Shown piece after piece: positions 19,623 to 28,651 of a stretch of DNA of 43,574 nt; position 1 is the first letter of the stretch; the number at the start of each line of letters is the position of its first letter. The notes below the pieces were generated by a model. It had not been told where the DNA came from. It did not search any database and saw only the letters and a program-made list of their open reading frames with translations. The stretch is from a virus. The stretch covers positions 1 to 43,574 of the IMG/VR virus record IMGVR_UViG_3300008110_000111; one strand, 5' to 3'. The position numbers and the translations under genes were made by a program.

Positions 19623-21901
19623 AGCGCGTAGCCTTAATTGACAAAGCACCAAATAGAACTAGATATTCTGACTACTTTCCTTTTGAGTTTGAACACTTTC
19701 ATATGAGTAGTGTTCCTATTACTAAGTTGCTCAAAAAAGATGTTGATTTAGATTTTGATCATGAACTGTATGATCTAGTTATTCTAGTGGGGGCAGAAGC
19801 TGCTAAAGAATATGCTAAAGTTACCAGCGTTACTAACATGGCTGGGCAGCTAGTAGACGATAAGTTTGTTTGTATTACTAACCCGGCAATGCTTGCGTTC
19901 AAGCCAGAGGGTAAACCTGACTTTGAACGTGCACTAGACAAAATCATCAAAATTTATAATGGTGAAGTTAAGCCACTACAGGCTGGCGATTATAAGGGTA
20001 TTGATGATACTGTAGAGGCTAAAGAATTCTTTAAAGAGGTTTTGGCTGGTGCCCAGGGCGTGGTGTGCATGGACACAGAAACTACCGCACTATATCCTCG
20101 AGATGGCTATGTGCTTGGCCTTAGTGTAACCTACAGGTCAAAACATGGCAGATACATTCTTACAGATTGTCTAGATGAAGAATGTATTCAGCTTATTCAA
20201 GAAATTGCTGATACTTTTGACATTGTATTTCATAATCTAAAGTTTGACTTTAAGATGATTCGCTATCATCTTGGAATTGACTTTAGACCAGACCATGTTC
20301 ATGACACTATGGTTATGCACTATGTGCTTGATGAAACTGATAGTCATGGCTTAAAAGAACTAGCCCTAAAGTACACAGATTTTGGTGATTATGATTCTGC
20401 TCTAGACACTTTCAAAAAAGAATACTGTAGATCAAAAGGTATTCTAGAAGAGCAGTTTACCTATGATTTGATTCCTTTTGATATTATCTCAGAATATGCA
20501 AGTATTGATACTGCTGTAACCTATGAGCTATATCAAAAGTTCTGGCCTATTATTCAAAAGAATGATAAGTTTTTGTGGGTATATAAAAATCTGTTAATCG
20601 ATGGTACTGTGTTTCTCATGAATATGGAAGAAGTAGGTATTCCTATTAGTGTAGAAAGAATGCAGGCAGCAAAACTTTATCTAGACGATCAGATTGAAGA
20701 AGCAAAACAGGCTATATTTACCTACAAGGAGGTACAAGAATTTGAAAAAGATTCTGGTAAAATCTTTAACGCTAATTCTGTGTTTCATCTACGTGAGGTA
20801 CTATTCGACTATGTTGGACTACAGCCTACAGGTAAAAAAACTAGTACCGGAGCGGTTTCTACAGACGCCGAAGTCCTAGAAAAACTTAGTGAAGAACACC
20901 CTCTGCCAGGCGCTATCCTAAAGGTTAGGCAATTAGGTAAAATTCAAAATACTTATATCAATAAAATCCTGCCGGAGTTAGACAAAGATGGTAGAATTAG
21001 GACTAATTTTAATCTTATTTTCACAACAAGTGGTAGACTTAGTTCTAGCGGTAAATTTAATGCACAACAAATACCACGAGATGATCCAATTATTAAAGGA
21101 TGTATCCGAGCTCCCTTGGGGTATAAAATAATCTCGCAAGACTTGACTACTGCAGAGATGTATTATGCGGCTGTATTAAGTGCAGATAAAAACCTGCAAC
21201 AAGTGTTTAGCAGCGGCGGAGACTTTCACAGTACGATTGCTAAAATGGTGTTTAATCTGCCTTGTGAAGTAGATCAGGTTAAGAAACTATACCCAGAAAT
21301 GCGGCAAAGTGCTAAGGCTATTAGCTTTGGTATCTTGTACGGATCTGGTGCTCAAAAAGTGTCTGTAACTGTTACAAAAGCTACTGGAAAGCCCTATCCA
21401 GTTAGACAGGCACAAGATGACATTGACGCATATTTTAACAAGTTTAATAAACTAAAAAAGTGGCTGGACGGTCGCAAACGGTTTATTGAAGAAAATGGGT
21501 TTACTTATAGCTTTTTTGGCAGAAAACGCAGATTGCCCAATGTGTTTTCTAGTGATAAAGGTATTGCAGCACACGAGGTACGCAGCGGTATTAACAGCGA
21601 AGTACAATCTCTAGCCAGCGATATGAACTTGCTGGCTGCAATGGAAACTCAACAAGAAGTCAATAAACTTGGCCTGGATGCTAAAATATTCATGTTAGTA
21701 CATGACTCTATTGTTGCGCTAGTTAATGAAAAAGATGTTGATACTTATTGCAAAATCCTAAAAACTAGAACTCAAACTGATCGTGGGTGCAGTATTTCTG
21801 GTTCACCTATTGGTGTAGATCAAGATATTGGCGATGACTATAGCTTTGGATCTTTTGAGGAAACTTATGAACTTAGGGGAGATCGTCTGGCCCGTATTTA
21901 G
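19619..21901 (+). CDS. Family A DNA polymerase with 3'-5' exonuclease
   Basis: 760 residues. Exonuclease motifs: VVCMDTETTALYPRDG (about 150), FHNLKFDFKMIRYHL (about 204) and EYASIDTAVTYELY (about 291). Polymerase motif A is ISQDLTTAEMYYAA (about 508), with the catalytic Asp and the Glu kept but the usual Tyr-Ser-Gln replaced by Leu-Thr-Thr. Motif B is RQSAKAISFGILYG (about 562), with Phe at the dideoxy-discriminating position. Motif C is VHDSIVALV (about 693), Ser replacing the usual Glu after His-Asp. An N-terminal stretch of about 140 residues precedes the exonuclease. Probable replicative polymerase of the phage. Confidence 0.93.
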   Translation: MKRVALIDKAPNRTRYSDYFPFEFEHFHMSSVPITKLLKKDVDLDFDHELYDLVILVGAEAAKEYAKVTSVTNMAGQLVDDKFVCITNPAMLAFKPEGKPDFERALDKIIKIYNGEVKPLQAGDYKGIDDTVEAKEFFKEVLAGAQGVVCMDTETTALYPRDGYVLGLSVTYRSKHGRYILTDCLDEECIQLIQEIADTFDIVFHNLKFDFKMIRYHLGIDFRPDHVHDTMVMHYVLDETDSHGLKELALKYTDFGDYDSALDTFKKEYCRSKGILEEQFTYDLIPFDIISEYASIDTAVTYELYQKFWPIIQKNDKFLWVYKNLLIDGTVFLMNMEEVGIPISVERMQAAKLYLDDQIEEAKQAIFTYKEVQEFEKDSGKIFNANSVFHLREVLFDYVGLQPTGKKTSTGAVSTDAEVLEKLSEEHPLPGAILKVRQLGKIQNTYINKILPELDKDGRIRTNFNLIFTTSGRLSSSGKFNAQQIPRDDPIIKGCIRAPLGYKIISQDLTTAEMYYAAVLSADKNLQQVFSSGGDFHSTIAKMVFNLPCEVDQVKKLYPEMRQSAKAISFGILYGSGAQKVSVTVTKATGKPYPVRQAQDDIDAYFNKFNKLKKWLDGRKRFIEENGFTYSFFGRKRRLPNVFSSDKGIAAHEVRSGINSEVQSLASDMNLLAAMETQQEVNKLGLDAKIFMLVHDSIVALVNEKDVDTYCKILKTRTQTDRGCSISGSPIGVDQDIGDDYSFGSFEETYELRGDRLARI

Positions 21902-22406
21902 ATTAGGAGAACACAAGCCCACTGTTGAAGATGGGGTTGTGTTCTACTCTAAAGAGTACGTAGACAAAGATTCTACAGATAGTTTTATAGGTTTTCGTCT
22001 TGTAGACGATAGAGCTGTAGGTGCCCCGACCCTAGGGCTGAGACGATTGCACCTAAAATACAAACTGGATCAATCAAAACTGTTTCCTATTACTCGTGCA
22101 ATATACTTTTTGGTTGATTTAATAAAATTAGCAAAGCCTACTACATGGTTTATAGACAATCATGGAAATTTATTTCAGTACAAAAAATCCACGCGCGCCA
22201 AGCTGACTTGCCGGAAGATTAAAAGGGTGTTACCTGCGACCAATCTAGGATGTATTCTAGAAATTGAGGGTCTGGATCAGAGATTTAAGTCTCTTAGGCA
22301 TCCACAAAATGGTGAACGCTATGCTGGCATCTTACAGTGGGGTTTAGGTTATATGTTATACGGCTTATATTTGGATCAATTTAAAACTACCTACAGGCTA
22401 ATCTAG
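21867..22406 (+). CDS. Unidentified protein overlapping the polymerase gene
   Basis: 179 residues from the ATG at 21867, chosen because GAGGA lies 7 nt upstream; a longer frame from 21828 has no site. It overlaps the polymerase by 35 nt. Sequence begins MNLGEIVWPVFRLGEHKP and contains basic segments (KKSTRAKLTCRKIKRV) and GLGYMLYGLYLDQF. No family is recognised; a replication accessory role is suggested by position only. Confidence 0.65.
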   Translation: MNLGEIVWPVFRLGEHKPTVEDGVVFYSKEYVDKDSTDSFIGFRLVDDRAVGAPTLGLRRLHLKYKLDQSKLFPITRAIYFLVDLIKLAKPTTWFIDNHGNLFQYKKSTRAKLTCRKIKRVLPATNLGCILEIEGLDQRFKSLRHPQNGERYAGILQWGLGYMLYGLYLDQFKTTYRLI

Positions 22407-22409
22407 CAA

Positions 22410-23702
22410 ATGAAAGCAGTCATAAGTAATAAAATATACTTAAATGATCCAGGTGCAGAACTATCTAAAAGAATTATTGATACTCTTACCTATAAGTTTA
22501 AAAAAGATACTGGTAGCAAACATTTTAGTAGTATAGAAACTATTAGAAACTATAAAATAATTGGTAATGGTATTATTAGTGTTCCACAAGGCCGTAAAGA
22601 TTTAATTCCCCAAGGCTGGGAAGTAGTAGATAAACGAGTACTTGTTCCTGCCCCATTTCCAGACCCTAAGTTTGAGCTACGCCCAGAACAGCAGACCGTA
22701 TGCGACGAGATTACAGATACCTGCTTTATTAATGCACTAGTAGGCTGGGGTAAAACATTTACCGCACTACATCTTGCTAGAAAACTGGGTCAAAAGACGC
22801 TAGTAATTACGCATACTACTGCGCTTAGAGATCAGTGGTCTGAAGAAGTAGAAAACTTATTTGGTATTAGAGCTGGAATTATAGGTAGTGGTAAGTTAGA
22901 TTGGGAAGATCATGCTATTACTGTGGCTAATGTGCAAACGCTTGTAAAGCACTGTAATACACTAAGCAAAGAATTTGGAACAATTATTCTAGATGAAGCA
23001 CACCACTGTCCAGCAACAACATTTACACAAATTATTGACACTTTCCACAGTAGATTTCGCATTGCTCTGTCGGGAACAATGCAACGTAAAGATGGAAAAC
23101 ACGTCTTATTTCAAGACTATTTTGGAAATCATGTTATCAAGCCCCCACAGAGTAACACACTGGCCCCAACGGTTAGGACAGTTAACACTGGAATCACACT
23201 TAAACATGGTGCTACATGGGTTGAAAAAGTAAATACACTAGCAAACGATACCAGTTATCAAGAGTTTATTGCTGGCATTGCTAAACAAGAAATAGAAACA
23301 GGGCATCAAGTACTTATAATTGCAGATAGGGTGGAGTTTTTACGAAATGTCAAAGAATACATCGGAGAAAATTGTGTGTTGGTTACTGGCGAAACATCCT
23401 TTGATGAGCGTCAGACAATTAAACAACAGCTCCTCAACCGTGAAAAAATGTCGATTGCTGGTAGCAGACAAATCTTTTCAGAAGGAATCTCAATCAACTC
23501 ACTCTCTTGTGTTATCCTAGCAATACCAATGAACAACGATAGCTTGTTAGAGCAAGTTATTGGTAGAGTACAACGACAACATCCTGGTAAACTAGATCCA
23601 CTAGTAGTAGATCTACAGTTTGCTGGTTGGGCTGATAAAAAGCAAAACAGAAACCGCCTAGGCTTGTACCTTAGAAAGGGCTGGCACATTGAAACGGTTT
23701 AA
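22410..23702 (+). CDS. SF2 DNA helicase, UvsW-like
   Basis: 430 residues. Helicase motifs in order: ALVGWGKTFTALHLA (motif I, about 109-123), LVITHTTALRDQW (Ia), ITVANVQTLV, IILDEAHHCPA (II, about 191), ALSGTMQRKDG (III), LIIADRVEFLRN (IV), IFSEGISINSLSCVILA (V) and EQVIGRVQRQHPGK (VI). The layout matches T4 UvsW-type branch-migrating helicases acting on recombination forks. It is followed by a promoter. Confidence 0.88.
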   Translation: MKAVISNKIYLNDPGAELSKRIIDTLTYKFKKDTGSKHFSSIETIRNYKIIGNGIISVPQGRKDLIPQGWEVVDKRVLVPAPFPDPKFELRPEQQTVCDEITDTCFINALVGWGKTFTALHLARKLGQKTLVITHTTALRDQWSEEVENLFGIRAGIIGSGKLDWEDHAITVANVQTLVKHCNTLSKEFGTIILDEAHHCPATTFTQIIDTFHSRFRIALSGTMQRKDGKHVLFQDYFGNHVIKPPQSNTLAPTVRTVNTGITLKHGATWVEKVNTLANDTSYQEFIAGIAKQEIETGHQVLIIADRVEFLRNVKEYIGENCVLVTGETSFDERQTIKQQLLNREKMSIAGSRQIFSEGISINSLSCVILAIPMNNDSLLEQVIGRVQRQHPGKLDPLVVDLQFAGWADKKQNRNRLGLYLRKGWHIETV

Positions 23703-23713
23703 AAAATTTTGAC

Positions 23714-23742
23714 TTGCAAAATATTCTACAAAGTGATATAAT
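23714..23742 (+). promoter_or_regulatory. sigma70-type promoter, extended -10
   Basis: TTGCAA (23714-23719), 17 bp, TATAAT (23737-23742), TGA extension, followed by ATTATTTTACTT. It starts the SSB/recombination half of the replication region. Confidence 0.87.
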
Positions 23743-23760
23743 ATTATTTTACTTCAAAGA

Positions 23761-24162
23761 ATGATCTTCTTTTTTAACCTAAACAAATTAGAGTTTGCTA
23801 CAAACAACGACCCTGAATATTTAGTTGCAGCTCTACAAAAGTGTTTTCTTGGTATTCGGATACCTAAAAATGCACGAGAAAAGTACAAACCTATTCCGGG
23901 GCTAGAAGCAGGCAGTAGTTATTTGTTAAATCCAAAAGCACTATTTGAAGATAAAATAACAGATGCAATATTTAAGGCACAGTATATTAGGCTAGCTGGA
24001 CGCAGAGATTATCTTTCCTATAAAACCATAAAACAAAAACATCTTGACTTAACCTTATACCCAGACTTAAATATAGCTACAATTAAACACAATCCGCTAT
24101 TAATAATTGAACACGCACATTTAAAATTTATATACGAGGAAACAAATGGCACTCTCATTTAA
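23761..24162 (+). CDS. Hypothetical protein upstream of SSB
   Basis: 133 residues, basic and mixed alpha/beta: FFFNLNKLEFATNNDPEYLV, KYKPIPGLEAGSSYLLNPKALF, LAGRRDYLSYKTIKQKHLDL. Not recognised. The ATG is only about 12 nt from the expected transcript start and has no clear ribosome binding site, so it may be read as a near-leaderless message. It overlaps the SSB gene by 17 nt. Confidence 0.65.
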   Translation: MIFFFNLNKLEFATNNDPEYLVAALQKCFLGIRIPKNAREKYKPIPGLEAGSSYLLNPKALFEDKITDAIFKAQYIRLAGRRDYLSYKTIKQKHLDLTLYPDLNIATIKHNPLLIIEHAHLKFIYEETNGTLI

Positions 24163-24790
24163 ACAAACCAAAGGCAAAGCACAAACATCTAAAGTTGAAT
24201 CTTACGAGTACAAAGACGGAGAAAACTCTGTTAGGCTTATTGGTGGGGTTCTTCCACGCTATGTATACTGGGTAAAAGGTACTAATAATAAAGATATTCC
24301 TATTGAATGTCTAGCTTTTAGTCGTGAAAAAGAAAAATTTGATAATTTAGAAAAAGATTGGGTACAAGAGTCTTATCCTGACCTAAAGTGTTCTTGGAGC
24401 TATGCAGTCAATTGTATTGATCCTAAAGATGGAAAAGTTAAAGTACTAAATCTTAAAAAGAAACTGTTTGAGCAAATCCTAACTGCTGCAGAAGATCTGG
24501 GTGATCCTACTGACTACGATACTGGTTGGGATGTAGTATTTAAACGAGTTAAAACTGGTCCGCTAGCTTTTAATGTTGAATACACCTTGCAAGTTCTTCG
24601 CTGTAAACAGCGCAGTCTTAACGATAACGAGCGTAAGCTAGCTGATACCGCAGTATCTATTGATGAAAAGTATCCTCGCCCCACCAGCGACGAAGTAAAA
24701 GCTCTAATCGAGAAACTGCAAAAAGGTCAAGAAGAAGAACAAGAGAATCAAACAGATAGCGAACGTGAAGCTGTTAAAGATTTAGCTTAA
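24146..24790 (+). CDS. Single-stranded DNA-binding protein (phage gp32-like type)
   Basis: 214 residues; GAGGA lies upstream. A Lys-rich start, VRLIGGVLPRYVYWVKG, a central aromatic/basic OB-like region with CSWSYAVNCID and YTLQVLRCKQRSLND, then an acidic C-terminal tail (GQEEEQENQTDSERE) of the kind SSBs use to recruit partners. The assignment rests on architecture, position beside gp47/gp46-like genes and the acidic tail. A strong terminator follows, fitting high expression. Confidence 0.75.
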   Translation: MALSFKQTKGKAQTSKVESYEYKDGENSVRLIGGVLPRYVYWVKGTNNKDIPIECLAFSREKEKFDNLEKDWVQESYPDLKCSWSYAVNCIDPKDGKVKVLNLKKKLFEQILTAAEDLGDPTDYDTGWDVVFKRVKTGPLAFNVEYTLQVLRCKQRSLNDNERKLADTAVSIDEKYPRPTSDEVKALIEKLQKGQEEEQENQTDSEREAVKDLA

Positions 24791-24796
24791 TAATCC

Positions 24797-24830
24797 AGCC
24801 TGCTAAGCCAAAAGTTTAGCAGGCTATTTT
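24797..24830 (+). terminator. Intrinsic terminator after SSB
   Basis: AGCCTGCTAA (24797-24806) pairs perfectly with TTAGCAGGCT (24816-24825), then ATTTTAT. Partial read-through is needed for the downstream genes, since no promoter is seen after it. Confidence 0.9.
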
Positions 24831-24840
24831 ATCTTATATT

Positions 24841-25809
24841 ATGAAATTACTTTTTACAGCCGACATTCACATTAAACTAGGTCAAAAGAATGTGCCCACA
24901 GAATGGGCTAAAAATAGATTTCAGCTATTTGTAGATCAATTTCATGAGATGCAAGATAAAGCTGATATGATTATTATAGGCGGTGATATATTTGACAGAC
25001 TGCCTAATATGGATGAAGTCGAGCTATATTTTGACCTAGTAGCTAGCCTTCAAAAACCCAGTGTTATTTATAGTGGTAATCATGAAATGGTTAAAAAGGA
25101 TACTACCTTTTTAACATATCTTAAACGTGCAACTAATCGACTAAATAAACTAGTAACTGTATGTGATGATTATAGGAGTGATTTACTTGGTGGAGACATT
25201 GATATTATTCCTTATAATAAATTACGGGATTTTCAAGATAATTACAGTACTTTAAATTTTCATGGTAGAGTACTAGTAACTCATGTTCGTGGAGATATTC
25301 CTCCACACGTTAAATCAGAAATTAATCTAGAACTACTAAATCGTTGGCAAGTAGTACTAGCAGGAGATCTACACAGTTATGAAAACTCTCAGCGTAATAT
25401 TCTCTATCCCGGTAGTCCTTATACTACTAGTTTTCATCGTAACAGAGTTGAAACTGGATGCATCTTACTTGACTTGGACAATTTGGAACATGAGTGGTTA
25501 AAGTTTGATCTACCACAGCTTATCAAGCGAACAGTAGGTGTCGACGACCCTAAACCGCAGACATACCCCGATCATACAATCTATGAGATTGAGGGTAACT
25601 TGCACGAATTAAGTCAACTAGAAGATAGTGACCTAATTGATAAAAAAGTAGTAAAACGAGCACAAGATACTCAGCTTATTCTAGACCCTAATATGACTAT
25701 GGCTGAGGAGGTTCGTGAATATCTTACCTATATTCTAGAACTAGATCAGACTACAATTAATAGCGTATTAGAGGAATTTTATAATGCCAGAGACAAACTT
25801 ACAGATTAA
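24841..25809 (+). CDS. SbcD/Mre11-like nuclease subunit (T4 gp47-like)
   Basis: 322 residues. Metallophosphoesterase motifs: LLFTADIHIKLG (about 3-14), IIIGGDIFDR (about 46-55), YSGNHEMVKK (about 79-88), VLVTHVRGD (about 145) and VLAGDLHSYE (about 174). The C-terminal 100 residues are the capping and ATPase-binding part. With the SbcC-like protein encoded just downstream it would form the end-resecting recombination nuclease. Confidence 0.9.
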   Translation: MKLLFTADIHIKLGQKNVPTEWAKNRFQLFVDQFHEMQDKADMIIIGGDIFDRLPNMDEVELYFDLVASLQKPSVIYSGNHEMVKKDTTFLTYLKRATNRLNKLVTVCDDYRSDLLGGDIDIIPYNKLRDFQDNYSTLNFHGRVLVTHVRGDIPPHVKSEINLELLNRWQVVLAGDLHSYENSQRNILYPGSPYTTSFHRNRVETGCILLDLDNLEHEWLKFDLPQLIKRTVGVDDPKPQTYPDHTIYEIEGNLHELSQLEDSDLIDKKVVKRAQDTQLILDPNMTMAEEVREYLTYILELDQTTINSVLEEFYNARDKLTD

Positions 25810-26056
25810 ACAAGTTGTTGTATGGTCACAGCCAAATTGCCCTGGATGTGACACGGCTAAAAAATTATTAGATCAACTTGGTGTTCCGTATCAAGTTAAC
25901 GTAATAGATACGCCAGAAACTAAACAATTATTCTTTACAACACTACCAGGTGCACGCAGTGTTCCACAAATTGTAGTAGATGGTAAATGGATTGGTGGAC
26001 TACAGGAATTTAGAAGATTTTTAAATGATAACAATAAAGCACTTAAAATGGTCTAA
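25784..26056 (+). CDS. Glutaredoxin
   Basis: 90 residues; GAGGA lies upstream. VVVWSQPNCPGCDTAKKLLDQLGVPY has the active-site C-P-G-C (about 19-22), then the cis-proline RSVPQIVVDG and GGLQEFRRFL. It overlaps the gp47-like gene by 26 nt and the gp46-like gene by 32 nt. A dithiol reductant; it could serve the class II ribonucleotide reductase of the same operon, which needs external reduction of its C-terminal Cys pair (inference). Confidence 0.92.
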   Translation: MPETNLQIKQVVVWSQPNCPGCDTAKKLLDQLGVPYQVNVIDTPETKQLFFTTLPGARSVPQIVVDGKWIGGLQEFRRFLNDNNKALKMV

Positions 26057-27821
26057 CTGTTTTAGTTACGGCAAAGATAATCAAATAAACTTTACTAGTG
26101 CTCCACTAATGCAATTAATTGGTAAAAACGGACACGGTAAAAGTTCTATAGCTCTTATACTTGAAGAAGTCTTATACAATAAGAATAGCAAGGGTATTAA
26201 AAAAGCAGATATTTTAAACCGGTATGTAAAAGATAACTGGTATAACATAGAACTTGCACTAACAAAAGATAACGATGAGTATAAGATAGAAACAAAACGT
26301 TCTGGTTCTCAGGTAGTTAAGCTGTATAAGAATGGCAAAGATATAAGTGGACACACTGCTACTACAACCTATAAAATTATTGAAGATATTATAGGTATTG
26401 ATCATAAAACTTTTACGCAAGTAGTTTACCAAAGTGGTGCAAATAGTCTAGAGTTTCTAACTAGTGCGGATACGGCTCGTAAAAAGTTTTTAATTGAACT
26501 CCTAAACTTAACTAAGTACACAGAAGCTGGTGATCAATTTAAACGCTTACATCAAGATCTAGGAGTACTAGTAGCCAGTGCAGAATCTAAGTTGCGAACA
26601 ATTCAAGACTGGATTGATAAGTATAACAAACAAAATTTAGAACAAAAACCACTCCTACCAGTTCCTTCCCAACCAGAAGACGATATAAGCCAATATACTA
26701 GTATTCGAGAAACTATTAGTACTATAAATGCTAAAAATAAAAAGATTTCTCAGAACAATACATATAAAACAGTTCAAGGTAAATTAAAACTGTTACCTGT
26801 ACCAGAAAAACCTACAGAAACTATTAGTGAATATATAGCTAAACGTGCTGAACATGATAAAGCTGCACAAGATGCTGAACAGTTTATTCGTAAACTAACT
26901 AATCTATCAGATTCTTGTCCTACTTGTTTACAAGCAATTAATAGAGAAAAAACTCAACAACTGCTTAGTGAGTATGAACAAATTGTTACAACTAGTAAAG
27001 AGTTCAGTAAACAGGTAAACACAAAAATTCAAGATATTGAAACTAGGTTAAAGCTATGGAAAGAAGCTATAGAAGCTCAAGCAGAATGGGAAAAGTACTA
27101 TCAACTAATTGATAATGATTTACCCAATGAACTCTTAGATGAAAAAATTCTACAAAAACAGCTAGATGAGTTGCAAAAATCCATACAACAAGCTAAAACT
27201 GCAATTCAAACTATTGAGCTAGAAAATCAAGCACGACAACAGCATAATAGTAAAGCAGAGCTTTTAAGGTCTCAACTTGCTGATATGCAAGAAGATCTAA
27301 CTACTTGGCAAGCTAATCTTAATAGCTTACAAAGTCGCCTAAATATACTAGCAATTCTAGTAAAGACATTTAGTACAACTGGTTTAGTAGCCTACAAAAT
27401 AGAAAACTTAGTAAAAGATCTAGAAGTACTAACTAATCAGTATTTAGCTGAATTAAGTGGTGGAAGATTTCAACTTGCGTTTGAGATTAGTGGTAATGAC
27501 AAACTTAATGTTATTATTGTAGACAATGGTAATAACATTGACATACAAGCATTAAGCGGCGGAGAGCGTGCCAGAGTTAATGTAGCTACACTGCTTGCTA
27601 TTCGTAAGCTAATGCAAAGCCTTAGCCAAAACAGAGTAAATTTACTAATCCTAGATGAAACCGTAGAAGCCTTAGACTTAGACGGAAAAGAAAAACTAGT
27701 AGAAATTCTTTTACGCGAAGAAAACTTAAATACACTACTAGTATCACACGGCTTTACCCATCCCCTGCTAGAAAAAATTACGGTTGTTAAAAAACAAAAC
27801 ATATCTAGAATAGAGGACTAA
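26025..27821 (+). CDS. SbcC/Rad50-like ATPase subunit (T4 gp46-like)
   Basis: 598 residues. Walker A IGKNGHGKSS (about 32-41), long coiled coils on both sides of a zinc hook CPTC (about 298-301), ABC signature LSGGERARVNVATLLAIRKL (about 511-530), Walker B LLILDETVEALD (about 541) and the H-loop LLVSHGF. It is the partner of the SbcD-like nuclease for DNA-end processing. Only about half the length of cellular SbcC, like T4 gp46, because the coiled coils are short. Confidence 0.92.
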   Translation: MITIKHLKWSNCFSYGKDNQINFTSAPLMQLIGKNGHGKSSIALILEEVLYNKNSKGIKKADILNRYVKDNWYNIELALTKDNDEYKIETKRSGSQVVKLYKNGKDISGHTATTTYKIIEDIIGIDHKTFTQVVYQSGANSLEFLTSADTARKKFLIELLNLTKYTEAGDQFKRLHQDLGVLVASAESKLRTIQDWIDKYNKQNLEQKPLLPVPSQPEDDISQYTSIRETISTINAKNKKISQNNTYKTVQGKLKLLPVPEKPTETISEYIAKRAEHDKAAQDAEQFIRKLTNLSDSCPTCLQAINREKTQQLLSEYEQIVTTSKEFSKQVNTKIQDIETRLKLWKEAIEAQAEWEKYYQLIDNDLPNELLDEKILQKQLDELQKSIQQAKTAIQTIELENQARQQHNSKAELLRSQLADMQEDLTTWQANLNSLQSRLNILAILVKTFSTTGLVAYKIENLVKDLEVLTNQYLAELSGGRFQLAFEISGNDKLNVIIVDNGNNIDIQALSGGERARVNVATLLAIRKLMQSLSQNRVNLLILDETVEALDLDGKEKLVEILLREENLNTLLVSHGFTHPLLEKITVVKKQNISRIED

Positions 27822-28469
27822 ATGTTAGAAACTATATGTGACATATTTCAAGAAGGGTATAAACGTGGCTGGGTAACTACCCGGGATGGAAATGCTAGTA
27901 TTAGGTATCGTGAACAAAAATACTTTTATGTAACTCCTAGTGGTGTTCGTAAGCAAACACTTCAACCAGATCAATTTAAAAAACTAAATATTATTAGTGG
28001 AATACATAGTGGAATAGTAGGTCCAGATATGTATTGGACAGACTGGAAAGAAGCTGAACATACTCCTATAAGTAAAAACTTAAAGCCTAGCGGCGAAATT
28101 CCTATGCACTTTGCCTTGCAAAAGGAAATTAACACAGATACCAGAGTTGTTCTGCACTTACATCCTACCTATACAACTGCGGCTATGTATAAGGGAATTG
28201 ACTTAACAACTTTATCTGATAACTTTCCTGAGTTAAGTAGGTATACTAAAGTAGGTAAAACCGTTCCAGCATTTTTACCCTTAACTCAAGAATTAGCTGA
28301 TGCGTGTGTTCGAAATCTTGAACTTGAACTAGACGGCTCATTAGAGTATAATATAGTAGGAATGGATAGGCATGGCGTTGTAGCTGTAGACACCAGTCCT
28401 TGGCGTGCTTTTGAACATATTGAAAGGTTAGAGCATATATGTAAAATTATCCTACATGGAGCTACATAG
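27822..28469 (+). CDS. Class II aldolase/adducin-like protein
   Basis: 215 residues. Family features: GNASIRY (about 24-30), YVTPSGVRKQTL, the catalytic Glu in KPSGEIPMHFAL (about 91), the zinc-binding His pair in VLHLHPTYTTAA (about 110), and a third His in GMDRHGVVAV (about 186). The family includes fuculose-phosphate aldolase and the methylthioribulose-phosphate dehydratase MtnB. The substrate cannot be told from the sequence. It begins directly after the gp46-like stop, within the DNA-metabolism operon. Confidence 0.85.
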   Translation: MLETICDIFQEGYKRGWVTTRDGNASIRYREQKYFYVTPSGVRKQTLQPDQFKKLNIISGIHSGIVGPDMYWTDWKEAEHTPISKNLKPSGEIPMHFALQKEINTDTRVVLHLHPTYTTAAMYKGIDLTTLSDNFPELSRYTKVGKTVPAFLPLTQELADACVRNLELELDGSLEYNIVGMDRHGVVAVDTSPWRAFEHIERLEHICKIILHGAT

Positions 28470-28651
28470 TGAAGCCCAAACGCTCAAAGATTGTAAAAGG
28501 CAAGCATACTACATTTGTTTATCACGCTGGCGGTAAACTAGACATGATAACTGATTGGAATGCCCTAGCCCTAGAAATAAATCAAGCCATAGATAACTGG
28601 AAAAATCCTAAGCCCGTAGGTTTACTTCCAAAAGTTCGTCGTGGTAGATAG
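28469..28651 (+). CDS. Small basic hypothetical protein, GTG start
   Basis: 60 residues, starting at a GTG whose G is the last base of the preceding TAG. Strongly basic ends (MKPKRSKIVKGKHTTFVYHA and LLPKVRRGR) with a helical middle. Not recognised; possibly DNA-binding. It overlaps the nuclease gene by 11 nt. Confidence 0.6.
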   Translation: MKPKRSKIVKGKHTTFVYHAGGKLDMITDWNALALEINQAIDNWKNPKPVGLLPKVRRGR

